A DNA stretch of 64,000 nt from Dyella sp. OK004. GTDB lineage: Bacteria; Pseudomonadota; Gammaproteobacteria; Xanthomonadales; Rhodanobacteraceae. The first letter of the stretch is position 1, and each line of letters starts with the position of its first letter. The DNA lies in assembly GCF_900114495.1 (NCBI RefSeq), contig NZ_FOZI01000002.1, positions 1 to 64,000 on the forward strand, in the 5' to 3' direction. Made by a program: the position numbers and the translations under genes. Shown here one piece after another: positions 10,199 through 20,048 of the stretch. The notes under the pieces were generated by a model. That model saw nothing but the letters and a program-made list of their open reading frames with translations, did not search any database and was not told the DNA's origin.

Positions 10199-11458
10199 TC
10201 AGCCGCCGCGCGCCTGGTAACGCGTGGCCACGTAGTTGTCGAGGATGCCCACGAACTCGTCGGCGATGTGTTCGCCACGCAAGGTCATGGCCTTCTCGCC
10301 GTCGATGAACACCGGCGCTGACGGCGCCTCGCCATTACCAGGCAACGAGATGCCGATGTTGGCATGCTTGGATTCGCCCGGCCCGTTCACCACGCAGCCC
10401 ATCACGGCCAGGGTGAGGTTTTCCACGCCGTCGTACTTCACGCGCCACTCCGGCATCTTGTCGCGCACATGCGCCTGCACCGTCTTGGCCAGCTCCTGGA
10501 AGAACTCGCTGGTGGTGCGTCCGCAGCCCGGGCAAGCCGTGACCAGTGGCGTGAACGCGCGCAGGCCCATGGTCTGCAACAGCTCCTGCGCCACCACTAC
10601 TTCACCGGTACGCGAAGCGCCCGGCTCCGGCGTCAGCGAAATGCGGATGGTGTCGCCGATGCCTTCCTGCAGCAGCACCGCCAGCGCGGCGCTGGACGCG
10701 GTGATGCCCTTGGAACCCATGCCGGCCTCGGTCAGGCCGAGATGCAGCGCATAGTCGCAGCGCGCTGCGATATCGCGATAGACCGCGATCAATTCCTGCA
10801 CACCCGAGACCTTGCAGGAAAGAATGATGCGATCGCGCGGCAGGCCGATGTCCTCGGCACGCAGCGCGGAATCCAGCGCCGAACGGATCAGTGCCTCGCG
10901 CGCCACATGCGCGGCATCCCACGGCTCGGCGCGCGTGTGGTTCTCGTCCATCAACATGGCGACCATGCTCTGGTCCAGCGAACCCCAGTTGGCACCGATG
11001 CGCACCGGCTTGCCGTACTGGATCGCCTTTTCGATGATCGCCGCGAACTGGCTGTCCTTCTTCTTGCCAAAACCGACATTGCCCGGATTGATGCGGTACT
11101 TGGCCAACGCCTCGGCGCAGGCCGGCTCGCCTTCCAGCAGCTGATGGCCGTTGTAGTGGAAGTCGCCAATGATCGGCACCTCCACCCCCATCATCTCCAG
11201 CCGCTCGCGGATGCGCGGTACCGCTGCGGCGGCGGCTGGCGTATTCACCGTGATGCGCACCAGCTCGGAACCGGCGCGCGCCAGCTCGGCGATCTGCTTG
11301 GCGGTGCTGACCGGGTCTTCCGTGTCGGTGTTGGTCATCGACTGCACCACAATCGGCGCACCGCTACCCACCATCACCTTGCCGATCTGCACGCCGACGC
11401 TGGGACGGCGCTGGCCAGTCTCGGCATTACGCGGGGAAGAAGAAGACTTGACGTTCAT
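10199..11458 (-). CDS. ispG: 4-hydroxy-3-methylbut-2-enyl diphosphate synthase
   Basis: Penultimate enzyme of the MEP isoprenoid pathway, converting MEcPP to HMBPP on a [4Fe-4S] cluster. The TIM-barrel N-terminus begins [15 protein letters not shown]. The cluster ligands are visible as [12 protein letters not shown] and [16 protein letters not shown], with the catalytic Glu in the latter. From the ATG at 11458 (MNVKSSSS) the protein is 419 aa, slightly longer than E. coli IspG. A very small methyltransferase gene follows in the same direction. The family assignment is firm. Confidence 0.96.
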   Translation of the reverse strand: MNVKSSSSPRNAETGQRRPSVGVQIGKVMVGSGAPIVVQSMTNTDTEDPVSTAKQIAELARAGSELVRITVNTPAAAAAVPRIRERLEMMGVEVPIIGDFHYNGHQLLEGEPACAEALAKYRINPGNVGFGKKKDSQFAAIIEKAIQYGKPVRIGANWGSLDQSMVAMLMDENHTRAEPWDAAHVAREALIRSALDSALRAEDIGLPRDRIILSCKVSGVQELIAVYRDIAARCDYALHLGLTEAGMGSKGITASSAALAVLLQEGIGDTIRISLTPEPGASRTGEVVVAQELLQTMGLRAFTPLVTACPGCGRTTSEFFQELAKTVQAHVRDKMPEWRVKYDGVENLTLAVMGCVVNGPGESKHANIGISLPGNGEAPSAPVFIDGEKAMTLRGEHIADEFVGILDNYVATRYQARGG

Positions 11459-11618
11459 GAAGAAACCAACCGGAAACGGGCCGCAACACAGGTGCGACAA
11501 CCATCTAAGGATACTTCAAGCCACCGCAGCGATTCATGACAACCCGCGCAACGGCCCGCCTTTTGCCCGCCGCCGGCCACACCTCGCATTCATGCGGCAT
11601 AACCGCGCACGGGTGCGA

Positions 11619-11655
11619 CTCCCGCCTTTCGCGGACCGATCATTAAAGGCGGGAG
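11619..11655. promoter_or_regulatory. 11-bp inverted repeat upstream of the FNR-type gene
   Basis: ctcccgccttt at 11619-11629 and aaaggcgggag at 11645-11655 form a perfect inverted repeat with 15 bp between the arms. It lies 36 bp before the start codon of the regulator, in the intergenic region shared with ispG. It may be an operator or a leader hairpin; it does not match an FNR box (TTGAT-N4-ATCAA). Confidence 0.55.
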
Positions 11656-11690
11656 CAACGTGTTCGACACGATGACCAAGGAGCACCCGC

Positions 11691-12434
11691 ATGTACGCCG
11701 CCCACGCCCCGGAAACCCGGCCTGCCACCCGCAACGCGCACAACACCGGCTGTAGCGGCTGCGCTCATGCCGCCACCTGCCAGGCCGGCGGCTACGGCGA
11801 AGCGACACTCTCTGGCCTACGCGACATCGTGGAACGCGTCGGCCTGCTCCGCGATGGCGAATATCTCTACCGCCCCCGTACACCCTTTCGCGCCCTCTAC
11901 GCCGTCCAGTCCGGCATGGCCAAGACCGTCGCCGTCGACAGCAGCGGCCGTGAACAAGTACTCGCCTTCCACCTCCCCGGCGAACTGTTCGCCCTAGACG
12001 CCATCTGCCTCGGCCACCACGACAACGCCGTCATCGCCCTAGGCCGCACCCAATTCTGCCGCTTCCCCTTCGACCGCCTGCGCTGCCTCACCACCACCCA
12101 GCCCGACGTGCAATGGCACCTCATGCACACCATGAGCCGTCAGATCCACCAACAACGCCTCAGCGGCGGCGACTACCCCGCCGAAGAACGCATGGCCGCC
12201 TTCCTCACCAACCTCAGCGACCGCCGCACCCTACTCGGCCTGCGCACCGACCACCTGCCACTACCCATGTCCCGCGCGGATATCGGCAACCACCTGCGCC
12301 TGGCGACAGAAACCGTCAGCCGATTGTTGGCGCGGTTTCGTGACGCTCGGTTGATCCGCGTGGAGCGGCAAGGAATCGAAGTGCTCAATGGCAAGGGACT
12401 GCGCGAAATCGGGCGGCACCTGTTGCAAGCGTGA
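11691..12434 (+). CDS. FNR/ANR-type oxygen-sensing transcription regulator
   Basis: Crp/Fnr-family regulator of 247 aa. An N-terminal Cys cluster CSGCAHAATC (Cys21, 24, 30) plus Cys123 (QFCRFPFDRL, aligned with the fourth ligand of E. coli FNR) provides all four [4Fe-4S] ligands, so it should sense oxygen. A cyclic-nucleotide-type beta-roll follows, then a dimerisation helix and a C-terminal HTH, MSRADIGNHLRLATETVSRL. The E-xx-SR recognition helix is like that of FNR and predicts a TTGAT-type target. It is a single gene, divergent from ispG. An inverted repeat lies in its leader. Confidence 0.93.
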   Translation: MYAAHAPETRPATRNAHNTGCSGCAHAATCQAGGYGEATLSGLRDIVERVGLLRDGEYLYRPRTPFRALYAVQSGMAKTVAVDSSGREQVLAFHLPGELFALDAICLGHHDNAVIALGRTQFCRFPFDRLRCLTTTQPDVQWHLMHTMSRQIHQQRLSGGDYPAEERMAAFLTNLSDRRTLLGLRTDHLPLPMSRADIGNHLRLATETVSRLLARFRDARLIRVERQGIEVLNGKGLREIGRHLLQA

Positions 12435-12489
12435 GCGTCGCGTGAGGCGAGATAGAAACGCGATCCCGAGCACCCACCCCTCACCCCTA

Positions 12490-12512
12490 CCCTCTCCCCG
12501 GAGGGGAGAGGG
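12490..12512. repeat. Intergenic hairpin ccctctcccc/ggggagaggg
   Basis: A perfect 10-bp stem with a 3-base loop lies 55 bp after the FNR-type gene. It opens the 450-bp repeat-rich spacer before copA. No T-run follows, so it is a poor terminator by itself. Confidence 0.55.
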
Positions 12513-12597
12513 AGTGCTGCTCAAAAAGGCGATGCGTAAGCGAGCCCGTAACGGGTCCCCTGTGGAGCGGTGAGGGTTGGACGAAAAGGCCCGTAGG

Positions 12598-12755
12598 GGA
12601 ACCGGCATGGATGCCGGTTCCTTTTCGACAGGACATGGATGTCCTGTCGAAAAGCCCGGCCAAGCCTCACGGACCCGCAGGCGTAGCCGGAGGGCGCGTA
12701 AGAGGGGTGCCTTTTCTTTTGGTTACTTTTCTTTGGGCAAGCAAAGAAAAGTGAC
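12598..12755. repeat. Cluster of three stem-loops (Xanthomonadales-type intergenic repeat)
   Basis: Three inverted repeats in a row: ggaaccggca/tgccggttcc (12598-12621, 4-nt loop), ttttcgacaggaca/tgtcctgtcgaaaa (12622-12653, same tgga loop), and gttacttttctttg/caaagaaaagtgac (12722-12755, one mismatch). The last module resembles an intergenic sequence seen many times in Xanthomonas and Rhodanobacteraceae genomes (from memory, not searched). The region 12435-12893 contains no supportable gene. Confidence 0.7.
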
Positions 12756-12893
12756 TCGGACCGCGGCAGCGGTTCGAAAGCCCGCGGCAGGCGAGCCAAG
12801 GCACGCAGCCTCGACAACCGAGCGATAAGGCACTGGATTCCGGCCTACGCCGGAATGACGAAGTAGAAGCGATATCGCAAGTCCTGCCCTCAA

Positions 12894-15368
12894 CTACAGC
12901 GCAACCCGATTAAGCCTCAACGCATTAGTAACCACCGACACCGACGACAAACTCATCGCCAACGCCGCCACCATCGGCGACAACGTAACCCCCAACAGCG
13001 GATACAACACCCCCGCCGCCAACGGCACCCCCAGCGCGTTATAAACAAAAGCAAAGAACAAATTCTGCCGAATATTCGCCACCGTCGCCTGCGACAACGC
13101 CCGCGCACGCAAAATGGCCGTGAGCTCGCCCTTCACCAGCGTGACCTGCGCACTTTCCATCGCCACGTCAGTACCACCCCCCATGGCAATACCGACATCC
13201 GCCGCAACCAGCGCCGGCGCATCATTGATGCCGTCACCCGCCATCGCGACCCGGCGCCCCTCCGCACGCAGCGCATTGACCACCGCCGCCTTGTCCGCCG
13301 GCGAAACATCCGCATGCACGGCATCGATACCCAGCTCCTTCGCGACCGCATGCGCCGTGACGGCGTTGTCGCCAGTAAGCATCACGATGCGCAAACCGGC
13401 GTCATGCAAAGCGCGGATAGCCTGCGTCGTACTCGGCTTGATGCGATCGGCCACCGCCAGCAGGCCAGCAAGCGCGCCGTCGACCGCCAGGAACATGACC
13501 GTCGCGCCGTCTTTGCGCAGCGCGTCGGCACGCTGGCGCGCGTCATCACCGATGGCGATGCTCAACGACTCGAACAAACGCACATTGCCCAGCGCGACAT
13601 CGCGACCATTGACACGCCCCTGCACGCCGCCGCCCGTCAGCGTGCGGAAATCCGTCACCGCAGGCACATTCACCGAACGTGCCTCCGCGCCTGCCAGGAT
13701 CGCGCGTGCCAATGGATGCTCACTCGGACGTTCCAGCGCGGCAGCAAACGCCAGTAGCTGATCCCATGACAAACCGCCGACACTGATCACATCCTTCAGC
13801 GCAGGCTTGCCTTCCGTTAGCGTACCGGTCTTGTCCACCACCAGCGTATCGACGTCACGCAGCGCTTCGATCGCGCTGGCATCCCTAAAAAGCACGCCGT
13901 TCTGCGCACCACGACCACTGGCGACCATGATCGAAATCGGCGTGGCAAGACCTAGCGCGCACGGGCACGCGATGATCAACACCGAGACCAGTGCAATCAG
14001 TGCATGCGCCAACCGCGGATCTGGCCCGAACACGGCCCAGCCAATGAATGCGAGCACAGCCACCGCGACCACCACTGGCACAAACCAGGCGGCCACGCGA
14101 TCCGCCACCCGTTGCAACGGCGCCTTGCTGCGCTGTGCCTGCGCCACCAGCGCGACGATCTGCGCCAGCATGGTTTCGCCGCCGACTTTCTCCGCACGCA
14201 TGGTCAGCGCGCCATCCTGATTCACTGTGCCGCCAGTGACTCGGTCATCCTTGACCTTCGCCACAGGTAATGGCTCGCCGGTAAGCATCGACTCGTCGAC
14301 ATGGCTGCTGCCTTCCAGCACCACACCGTCCACCGGCACTTTTTCACCGGGACGGACACGCAGCACATCGCCAGAATGGACGTCGTCAAGCGGCACATCT
14401 TGCTCGCTGCCATCGGCGGCAAGGCGCCGTGCGGTTTTCGGTGCCAGACCCAGCAACGCCTTGAGTGCTGCACCGGTGCGCCGGCGTGCACGCAGCTCGA
14501 GGAAATCGCCCAGCGTGACTAGCGTGACAATGACGGCGGCGGATTCGAAATACACACCTACCCTGCCATGCATATCCCGGAAACCTTCCGGAAACAGATC
14601 AGGCGCAACGAACGCGACCATGCTGTACAGCCACGCCACGCCCGTACCGAGCGCGATCAGCGTGTACATGTTCGGCGACCACGGCTTGAGCGAACGCCAG
14701 CCACGCGCGAAGAACGGCGCGCCGCCCCACAGCACGACGACGCTAGAAAGCACCATCTCGATCCAGGCCGCCGCGCGATCCCACGGCGACGGCAGGTGCC
14801 AGCCGAACAGATGCGGCCCCATCGCGAGCAGGAACACCGGCAAGGTCAATGCAGCCAGTGCCCAGAAAAGGCGCGACATACTGCGCAACTCGCCGCCGTC
14901 GTCCGCTTCCGCGCTGGGCATCATCGGCTCCAGCGCCATGCCGCATTTGGGGCAGTCGCCCGGCCCCACCTGCTGCACTTCCGGATGCATCGGACAGGTG
15001 TAGATCGCGCCAGGGACGACAGGCGCGACGGGCTGGTCGTGCAGATAACGCTGAGGCTCCGCCAGGAATTTCGTGCGACAGCGCTCGGCACAGAAGTAAT
15101 AAGTGTGCCCCTCGTGCTCGGCGCGATACTTGGCGCTGTGCGGGTCCACAGCCATGCCGCAAACGGGGTCCTTCATCGTGTGCGCGACATGATGGTGATG
15201 ATGACCGCCATGCGCCGAAGCGCCGTCGTGATGATGCTCATGCGCATGATCGTGCGCGTGGGTATCGCTACCGGCATGCGCCGCCTTGCCGGCGCAACAG
15301 CTTGCCGGCACCTCAGGCTCCACCGGCTCGGCATTCGCGCTGCAACAAGATCCCTTCTCAGCGCTCAT
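12894..15368 (-). CDS. copA: Copper-translocating P1B-type ATPase with YHS and heavy-metal-binding domains
   Basis: A P1B ATPase of 824 aa from the ATG at 15368. The N-terminus holds two Cys pairs and a His-rich stretch (about 35-62), then a YHS domain (DPVCGMAVD, about 67-105), then a [15 protein letters not shown] heavy-metal-binding segment (about 120-145). It replaces the classical CXXC HMA domain. The core has the membrane metal site IIACPCALG, actuator TGEPLP, phosphorylation motif [17 protein letters not shown] and [10 protein letters not shown]. These predict Cu(+) export. Its ATG overlaps the stop of the MerR-family regulator (ATGA), so the two are one operon under metal control. Confidence 0.94.
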   Translation of the reverse strand: MSAEKGSCCSANAEPVEPEVPASCCAGKAAHAGSDTHAHDHAHEHHHDGASAHGGHHHHHVAHTMKDPVCGMAVDPHSAKYRAEHEGHTYYFCAERCRTKFLAEPQRYLHDQPVAPVVPGAIYTCPMHPEVQQVGPGDCPKCGMALEPMMPSAEADDGGELRSMSRLFWALAALTLPVFLLAMGPHLFGWHLPSPWDRAAAWIEMVLSSVVVLWGGAPFFARGWRSLKPWSPNMYTLIALGTGVAWLYSMVAFVAPDLFPEGFRDMHGRVGVYFESAAVIVTLVTLGDFLELRARRRTGAALKALLGLAPKTARRLAADGSEQDVPLDDVHSGDVLRVRPGEKVPVDGVVLEGSSHVDESMLTGEPLPVAKVKDDRVTGGTVNQDGALTMRAEKVGGETMLAQIVALVAQAQRSKAPLQRVADRVAAWFVPVVVAVAVLAFIGWAVFGPDPRLAHALIALVSVLIIACPCALGLATPISIMVASGRGAQNGVLFRDASAIEALRDVDTLVVDKTGTLTEGKPALKDVISVGGLSWDQLLAFAAALERPSEHPLARAILAGAEARSVNVPAVTDFRTLTGGGVQGRVNGRDVALGNVRLFESLSIAIGDDARQRADALRKDGATVMFLAVDGALAGLLAVADRIKPSTTQAIRALHDAGLRIVMLTGDNAVTAHAVAKELGIDAVHADVSPADKAAVVNALRAEGRRVAMAGDGINDAPALVAADVGIAMGGGTDVAMESAQVTLVKGELTAILRARALSQATVANIRQNLFFAFVYNALGVPLAAGVLYPLLGVTLSPMVAALAMSLSSVSVVTNALRLNRVAL

Positions 15369-15790
15369 GCCTGCGGCTCCTCGTCCACCAGCGCCCGCAG
15401 AATCGGACACTGCTCCGGCGAGCCATGCCCCGGGCACGCTTCCACCAATTGCTCAAGCCCATTGCGCACGCGCGTCAACTCGGCGATGCGCTCATCGATA
15501 GCGGCCAGCCGCTCCTGCGCACGCTTCTTCACCGCCTTCACGCCGCGATGGCGATCCGCCGACAGCGCCAGCAGATCGCGGATCTCCTCCAGCGTAAAAC
15601 CCAGATCCTTCGCACGGCGGATAAAACGCAGCTGACGCACCGCGCCTTCGTCATAACTGCGATAACCCGAGGCCCGCCGCTCCGGCTCCGGCAGCAAACC
15701 TTCGCGCTCGTAATAGCGAATGGTGTCGATAGCAACGCCGACGCGCTTGGCGACGGCACCGATAGTCAGGGAGGGGATTTGTGTGGTCAT
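15365..15790 (-). CDS. MerR-family metal-responsive regulator of the copper ATPase
   Basis: About 141 aa: an N-terminal MerR wHTH ([20 protein letters not shown]), a coiled-coil dimerisation helix, and a C-terminal metal loop [10 protein letters not shown]. The two cysteines are spaced by eight residues rather than the seven of E. coli CueR. It precedes and overlaps the copper ATPase gene. I chose ATG 15790 rather than 15796 because the predicted -10 element abuts 15796, so a transcript starting about 7 bp downstream would be leaderless at 15790. Copper is the likely ligand from context. Confidence 0.88.
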   Translation of the reverse strand: MTTQIPSLTIGAVAKRVGVAIDTIRYYEREGLLPEPERRASGYRSYDEGAVRQLRFIRRAKDLGFTLEEIRDLLALSADRHRGVKAVKKRAQERLAAIDERIAELTRVRNGLEQLVEACPGHGSPEQCPILRALVDEEPQA

Positions 15791-15796
15791 GGACAT

Positions 15797-15828
15797 AGTC
15801 TAGACCTTTGATCCAGGTCTAGAGTCAA
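15797..15828 (-). promoter_or_regulatory. MerR-type promoter/operator of the copper operon
   Basis: On the minus strand TTGACT (15823-15828) and TAGACT (15797-15802) are separated by 20 bp, the over-long spacing typical of MerR-regulated promoters. The spacer contains the perfect dyad TCTAGACC (N9) GGTCTAGA (15799-15823). It sits immediately upstream of the regulator gene. A degraded copy of this site recurs at about 42.62 kb. Confidence 0.8.
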
Positions 15829-15840
15829 GCCCCTAGGGCA

Positions 15841-16063
15841 AACAGGCGCGCAGCTGTCGGCACCGGCGAACGGGACGGTGCCTTGGACCTGCTCGCCGTG
15901 GCTGGCGTCAGGCACGGATCGACCCTGGGCGCGAAGGGCTATAACACGCAGGACTTCGTCGCGGCGTTGAGGACACGCGGGATCGCGCCGCATATCGCAC
16001 GCAATACCGGCAATGGTCGTCGCGGTGCCGTGCCATGTGCCGTCATGCATAGATCGTGGTAAT
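15841..16063 (+). pseudogene. IS5-type transposase fragment
   Basis: An open frame on the plus strand reads ALDLLAVAGVRHGS, GAKGYNTQDFVAALRTRGI and APHIARNTGN. These resemble the DDE domain middle of IS5-group transposases (consensus ADKGYD..DFV..LR..G..PHVAQN). It then degenerates and hits TAA at 16061. No start codon, terminal repeats or remaining transposase are present, so this is a relic. The bases after it, 16064-16191, hold nothing I recognise. Confidence 0.6.
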
Positions 16064-16191
16064 CAAGAGCGGTGCGGCACAGTGCTTCTTACAGCCCGCT
16101 AATGGCTGCGAAGACCGCATTCCACAACGTTGCATCATCCACTTCGGCCAGATGTCGGGCTGCTGTGACCCATGGCCTCGATTGGGTGGTA

Positions 16192-17274
16192 CTACTTCGG
16201 TGTGTGCTGCGCCATCCCCAGGGCCTGCATGACCGCCTTGGCCACCGCGTCCGGCTGATCGATCTGGATGTCATGCGAGGTATCCGGAACGTGCACCAGC
16301 GTACCGCCGGAGGAGGTGGCGACGATCTGCGCCTGCGTATGGGCCCGGGCCTCTTCCAACCCTTTGCGGTCACGCGGCAGCGCATCGGCATAGGTGTTGG
16401 CGGCAGACAGCACGATCAGGGGTGTCGAGCCGTGCGTCTCCTGCTTTGACACAGGCGGCTTGAACACCTCGGCATTGTTTTGGAGTACCGACAGTACGGT
16501 GTGCCAGTACGCAGGCTTGGACATGAGGATGAGGTTCACCGTGTTGAGCTTGGCGCTGGCGTGCGGATCGGCCTCGCCGAGACACTGGCTCAGTTCCGGA
16601 TCGGTGGACGGCAGTTCGTGCTTTTCGGCGGCAGCCTCGCACCGGCGAAGAAACGCGAACCGCTGTACCGAGAGGGTGTCCTCATCCTTCTGCCAGCCGG
16701 AAGCAAACCGGCCGATGTCCTGCGCGGGCGGGTCTAGCAGGACTATCGCCCTCACGTCCGCCGGATAGCGACTCGCGTACTGCCGGACGATGTTGCTGCC
16801 TAGCGAATGCCCCACCATCACCAGCGGGGTCGCCAGGCCGGCGCTCTGGATCAGCGCGTGCAGATCCGATACGTCAGCGTCGAGACTTCGCGGCAACGGC
16901 CCCTCGCTGCTGAAGCCGAAGCCTGCTCGGTCGTACGCGCAGACGCGTGCGTGGGCGGCCAAGAGTGGCTGCACCTTGAACCACGTGGAGGAATCGGCGA
17001 CCGCGCCGGCCTCCAGCATGACGGTCTGCGCTCCGCTGCCCGAACAGCGCAGATTTAGGTAGCGGCGATCACCGAGGTCGATCAGCTTCGCCGCATGCGC
17101 ATAGCTGTCCGGTATGCGCTGCGGCGTGGGGGTGTGGCTAGCATCGGTGGCCCTGGCCTGGCCGAACATCACGGCTAGCAGAAGGGCGCCGCCCACTTTC
17201 AGGTACAACCTGTTCAAGGCGTGTCTCCCGTCGATGGCCCGGACAGCGCGCCGGGCAGGCCCCTTCATCGACAT
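16192..17274 (-). CDS. Exported alpha/beta hydrolase
   Basis: A 360-aa protein from the ATG at 17274. It has an N-terminal signal peptide (LNRLYLKVGGALLLAVMFG, cleavage probably after QARA) and then an alpha/beta-hydrolase fold. The nucleophile elbow is VGHSLGSNIV, with the conserved YDRAGFGFS before it and a C-terminal catalytic His in VPDTSHDIQI. Substrate unknown. It is a single gene with no clear Shine-Dalgarno, so the start could also be the second ATG at 17268. The region 17275-17595 contains no supportable gene. Confidence 0.85.
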   Translation of the reverse strand: MSMKGPARRAVRAIDGRHALNRLYLKVGGALLLAVMFGQARATDASHTPTPQRIPDSYAHAAKLIDLGDRRYLNLRCSGSGAQTVMLEAGAVADSSTWFKVQPLLAAHARVCAYDRAGFGFSSEGPLPRSLDADVSDLHALIQSAGLATPLVMVGHSLGSNIVRQYASRYPADVRAIVLLDPPAQDIGRFASGWQKDEDTLSVQRFAFLRRCEAAAEKHELPSTDPELSQCLGEADPHASAKLNTVNLILMSKPAYWHTVLSVLQNNAEVFKPPVSKQETHGSTPLIVLSAANTYADALPRDRKGLEEARAHTQAQIVATSSGGTLVHVPDTSHDIQIDQPDAVAKAVMQALGMAQHTPK

Positions 17275-17595
17275 AAGGCGGCGTAGGAAGTTCTGGGAAT
17301 TCGGGTCACGTGGGCAAAACGGGGGCGTACCATTGAGCTGAAGAAGCTGATGGCCTTGGCTAGCCCCGCGGCAGCACCAAGCCACAGCCGGACGTGTCAG
17401 TAGAGCCATCGTCAGACAGGCCGGTAAAGCTGTCCCTGGTCAGCGTAACTGCCCTTAGCAATGGCACTGGCGCGCTTATCCCGCGCGCCACCTTGATGAA
17501 AATGCGAATATATTCAGCAGCCTTCATAAGGCGACAGGGTTAAGTTCCTTCGACAATTGTTTATGTCCGGGGCGGGATAAATTCGACCATCGCCC

Positions 17596-18993
17596 TCAAC
17601 GACACAGCCCCTCTTCCGCAAGCGCTCTACCTAGAACATCAAAGACACGAGGGTCTGTCGATTGCGCCACATTGAAACGAAGGAAATCACGGGCGCTCAG
17701 AGACTGGCTGAAAGCGTTGCCTGGTGCGAGCACTACGCCCTCCTTCAAGCTGGCTCGCGCAATCGTAATCGCGTCGATTCCTTCAGGTAGCCGGCACCAG
17801 AGGAACATACCGGCCTGGGGAATGAGCCAGGGCTCGATACCGATCGCTTTAAGTCGAGTCACCGAGCGTTCTATTTCTTCAGCCAGTCGCAACCGCACCA
17901 CTTCCATATGCTTGCGGTAGCCACTATGGGTAAGTGCTGTCAGCACGACATCTGCCGCCAATCGCCCACCGCCAAACGACGTAGCGATCTTTAAGTCTGT
18001 CAGGCTTTCGATCCAGTCTGGACGCGCTGCGATATAGCCACAGCGCAACGACGCGGAAATCGTCTTTGAGAAGCTGCCGATATGGATCACTCGCGAGAGA
18101 CCATCAAAGGCGGCCAGCCTCGGCGCCGCATTGACCTCGAAGTCGGCGAAGATGTCGTCTTCGACGATGATCAGATCCGAGCTATCGGCAAGCTTCAACA
18201 AACGGTGAGCGGTGACGGGCGAAAGCACGGCGCCTGTCGGGTTGTGGATGCCCGAATTGGTGATATAGAGGCGTGGCGAATGCTCCTTCAATGCTGCGCC
18301 AAATCGATCGATATCCGGACCATTCCGCGTATAGGGCACACCGATCACCTGCACACGATGCGCCTTGAGCAGGGCGTGAAAATTGAAGTAGCAAGGGTCG
18401 TCCACCAACACGGTATCGCCGGGCGCAAGCAGGAAGCGACAGATCAGATCGATGGCCTGCGTTCCCGACTCCGTAAGCATGATTCGCTCAGGCGAAGCTT
18501 CGATGCCCGCTGCGGTCATCCGTCGGGAGAGATACTGGCGCAAGCCCGGATGTCCCAGAGGCGTGGCGTACTCGGTCAACTCGATCGTGTTTGCCCTGGC
18601 CTGTGCTCGGAGGGCGCGTCGAACCCCCGCTTCGTATAGCCATGTCGGGGGCAACCATCCGCATCCTGGCTTGAGCGTCGAACTATCGGAGTCCAATGAT
18701 TGGCGTGAGACCCATAATGGGTCCACTTCCCTGTCGAGTTTCGGGCCGATTTCGGTCAGGGCGAGTGGAGCAGCCGGTCCGCTCACATAGAAGCCCGAGC
18801 CGGGGCGGGATGTGATGATCCCCTCCGCCACGAGTCGCTCATAGGCCTCAAGCACGGTCGACACAGAGAGCCGCATCGCTCGCGCCTGAGCGCGCACGGA
18901 AGGCAGCCTGGCACCTGGCGTGTAGATACGGGCAGCGATCCTCGATTGGATTTCCGCCATCACTGCCTGAATTCGTGTGCCGCTCCGCTCCAC
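17596..18993 (-). CDS. MocR-type regulator (GntR wHTH fused to class I aminotransferase domain)
   Basis: A 465-aa PLP-dependent regulator. A GntR-type winged helix occupies residues 8-75 (LPSVRAQARAMRLSVSTVLE). A fold-type I aminotransferase domain follows, with the cofactor Asp (VEDDIF, near 280) and Schiff-base Lys310 (IGSFSKTISASLRCGY). MocR proteins sense amino acids or PLP derivatives and usually control the divergent gene. Here that is an EamA exporter 121 bp away, followed by a DapA-like lyase, suggesting control of an amino-acid or keto-acid export/catabolism unit. Confidence 0.92.
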   Translation of the reverse strand: MERSGTRIQAVMAEIQSRIAARIYTPGARLPSVRAQARAMRLSVSTVLEAYERLVAEGIITSRPGSGFYVSGPAAPLALTEIGPKLDREVDPLWVSRQSLDSDSSTLKPGCGWLPPTWLYEAGVRRALRAQARANTIELTEYATPLGHPGLRQYLSRRMTAAGIEASPERIMLTESGTQAIDLICRFLLAPGDTVLVDDPCYFNFHALLKAHRVQVIGVPYTRNGPDIDRFGAALKEHSPRLYITNSGIHNPTGAVLSPVTAHRLLKLADSSDLIIVEDDIFADFEVNAAPRLAAFDGLSRVIHIGSFSKTISASLRCGYIAARPDWIESLTDLKIATSFGGGRLAADVVLTALTHSGYRKHMEVVRLRLAEEIERSVTRLKAIGIEPWLIPQAGMFLWCRLPEGIDAITIARASLKEGVVLAPGNAFSQSLSARDFLRFNVAQSTDPRVFDVLGRALAEEGLCR

Positions 18994-19029
18994 GCTTGCC
19001 TCCCAAACCGTACTGGCTACAAGGACATA

Positions 19030-19047
19030 ACAGTTCTTAGTAACTGT
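19030..19047. promoter_or_regulatory. Candidate MocR operator
   Basis: acagtt (19030-19035) and aactgt (19042-19047) form a dyad with a 6-bp centre, in the middle of the 121-bp divergent intergenic region between the MocR gene and the EamA gene. The position suits autoregulation plus control of the exporter. Confidence 0.45.
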
Positions 19048-19114
19048 ATTGGATTGTGCCTAGGCCGCCCGGCTCTGTCGATGCCTACTGCTCATCGGTA
19101 AAAAGGAGTCTTCG

Positions 19115-19978
19115 ATGGAAAAAGCAACGAGCGGCTGGGTGAATGGGTTTATCGGCGTGGCGATCTTCGCAGGCTCGTTACCGGCAACGCGCGCAGCGGT
19201 CGCTTATTTCGATCCGACATTCCTGACCTGCGCGCGTGCGACCATCGCCGCGCTTCTGGGATTGGCGCTCCTGCTTCTGCTTCGACAGCCGCGCCCTAAA
19301 GCGACCGACCTACCCTCTCTCGCGCTGACCGCCTTAGGGGTTGTGATCGGCTTTCCCTTATTGACCGCATTGGCATTGAGGCACGTGACCTCCGCGCATT
19401 CCATTATCTTCGTGGGATTGCTGCCGCTGTGTACGGCGCTCTTCGCCGTGCTCCGTGGTGGCGAGCGTCCTCGACCGGCCTTCTGGTTGTTCTCCGCGTT
19501 AGGGAGCGCCTTCGTCGTTGGCTACGCAGTAATGGGCGGCGTCGAGGCCTCCCTCGAAGGGGACCTACTAATGCTGGCCGCTATCGTTGCGTGTGGAATG
19601 GGGTATGCGGAAGGCGCGCGCCTGTCCCGGACGCTGGGAGGTTGGCAGGTCATTAGCTGGGCTCTGGTGCTGTCGCTGCCCGTCATGTTGATGGTCACCC
19701 TGCTGACGATGCCAAAGTCGATCGATCACACGGGTCTCCCGGCGTGGATTGGCCTCGCCTACGTCTCGCTTTTCAGCATGTTGATTGGCTTTGTCTTCTG
19801 GTACCGCGGTCTAGCGCAGGGCGGGATCGCGGCCGTGGGCCAGCTCCAACTATTCCAGCCCTTCATGGGTCTTGGCCTAGCTGCGCTGCTTCTCCACGAG
19901 AAGGTGAGCTGGGCGATGTTGGTAGTGACGCTGGGGGCAGTGGTGTGTGTCGCCGGCGCGAAGAAGTACGCCAAATGA
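19115..19978 (+). CDS. EamA/DMT-family inner-membrane transporter
   Basis: A 287-aa protein with about ten hydrophobic helices arranged as two EamA repeats, the drug/metabolite transporter pattern. Examples are LLGLALLLLL and VGLLPLCTALFAVL in the first half and GLGLAALLLHEKVSWAM in the second, near the characteristic E of EamA repeats. A ribosome site (aaaggag) precedes the ATG. Divergent from the MocR regulator and followed 70 bp later by a DapA-like gene; the three probably form one functional unit. Substrate unknown, likely an amino acid or related metabolite. Confidence 0.88.
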   Translation: MEKATSGWVNGFIGVAIFAGSLPATRAAVAYFDPTFLTCARATIAALLGLALLLLLRQPRPKATDLPSLALTALGVVIGFPLLTALALRHVTSAHSIIFVGLLPLCTALFAVLRGGERPRPAFWLFSALGSAFVVGYAVMGGVEASLEGDLLMLAAIVACGMGYAEGARLSRTLGGWQVISWALVLSLPVMLMVTLLTMPKSIDHTGLPAWIGLAYVSLFSMLIGFVFWYRGLAQGGIAAVGQLQLFQPFMGLGLAALLLHEKVSWAMLVVTLGAVVCVAGAKKYAK

Positions 19979-20048
19979 GCTTTGTGACGCCTCGCCCGCC
20001 AAACACCGGCCACGGCATGCGTCTGTAATCAGTACATAGGAGAGATGA

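Noticed and set aside
10364-11539. 391-codon plus-strand frame opposite ispG
   Set aside because: Antisense shadow of ispG, which has all family motifs on the minus strand.
11619-11655. FNR box upstream of the FNR-type gene
   Set aside because: The dyad is CTCCCGCCTTT-based and does not fit TTGAT-N4-ATCAA.
12598-12755. Possible CRISPR array
   Set aside because: The repeats are inverted, of different sequence and not regularly spaced; no cas genes nearby.
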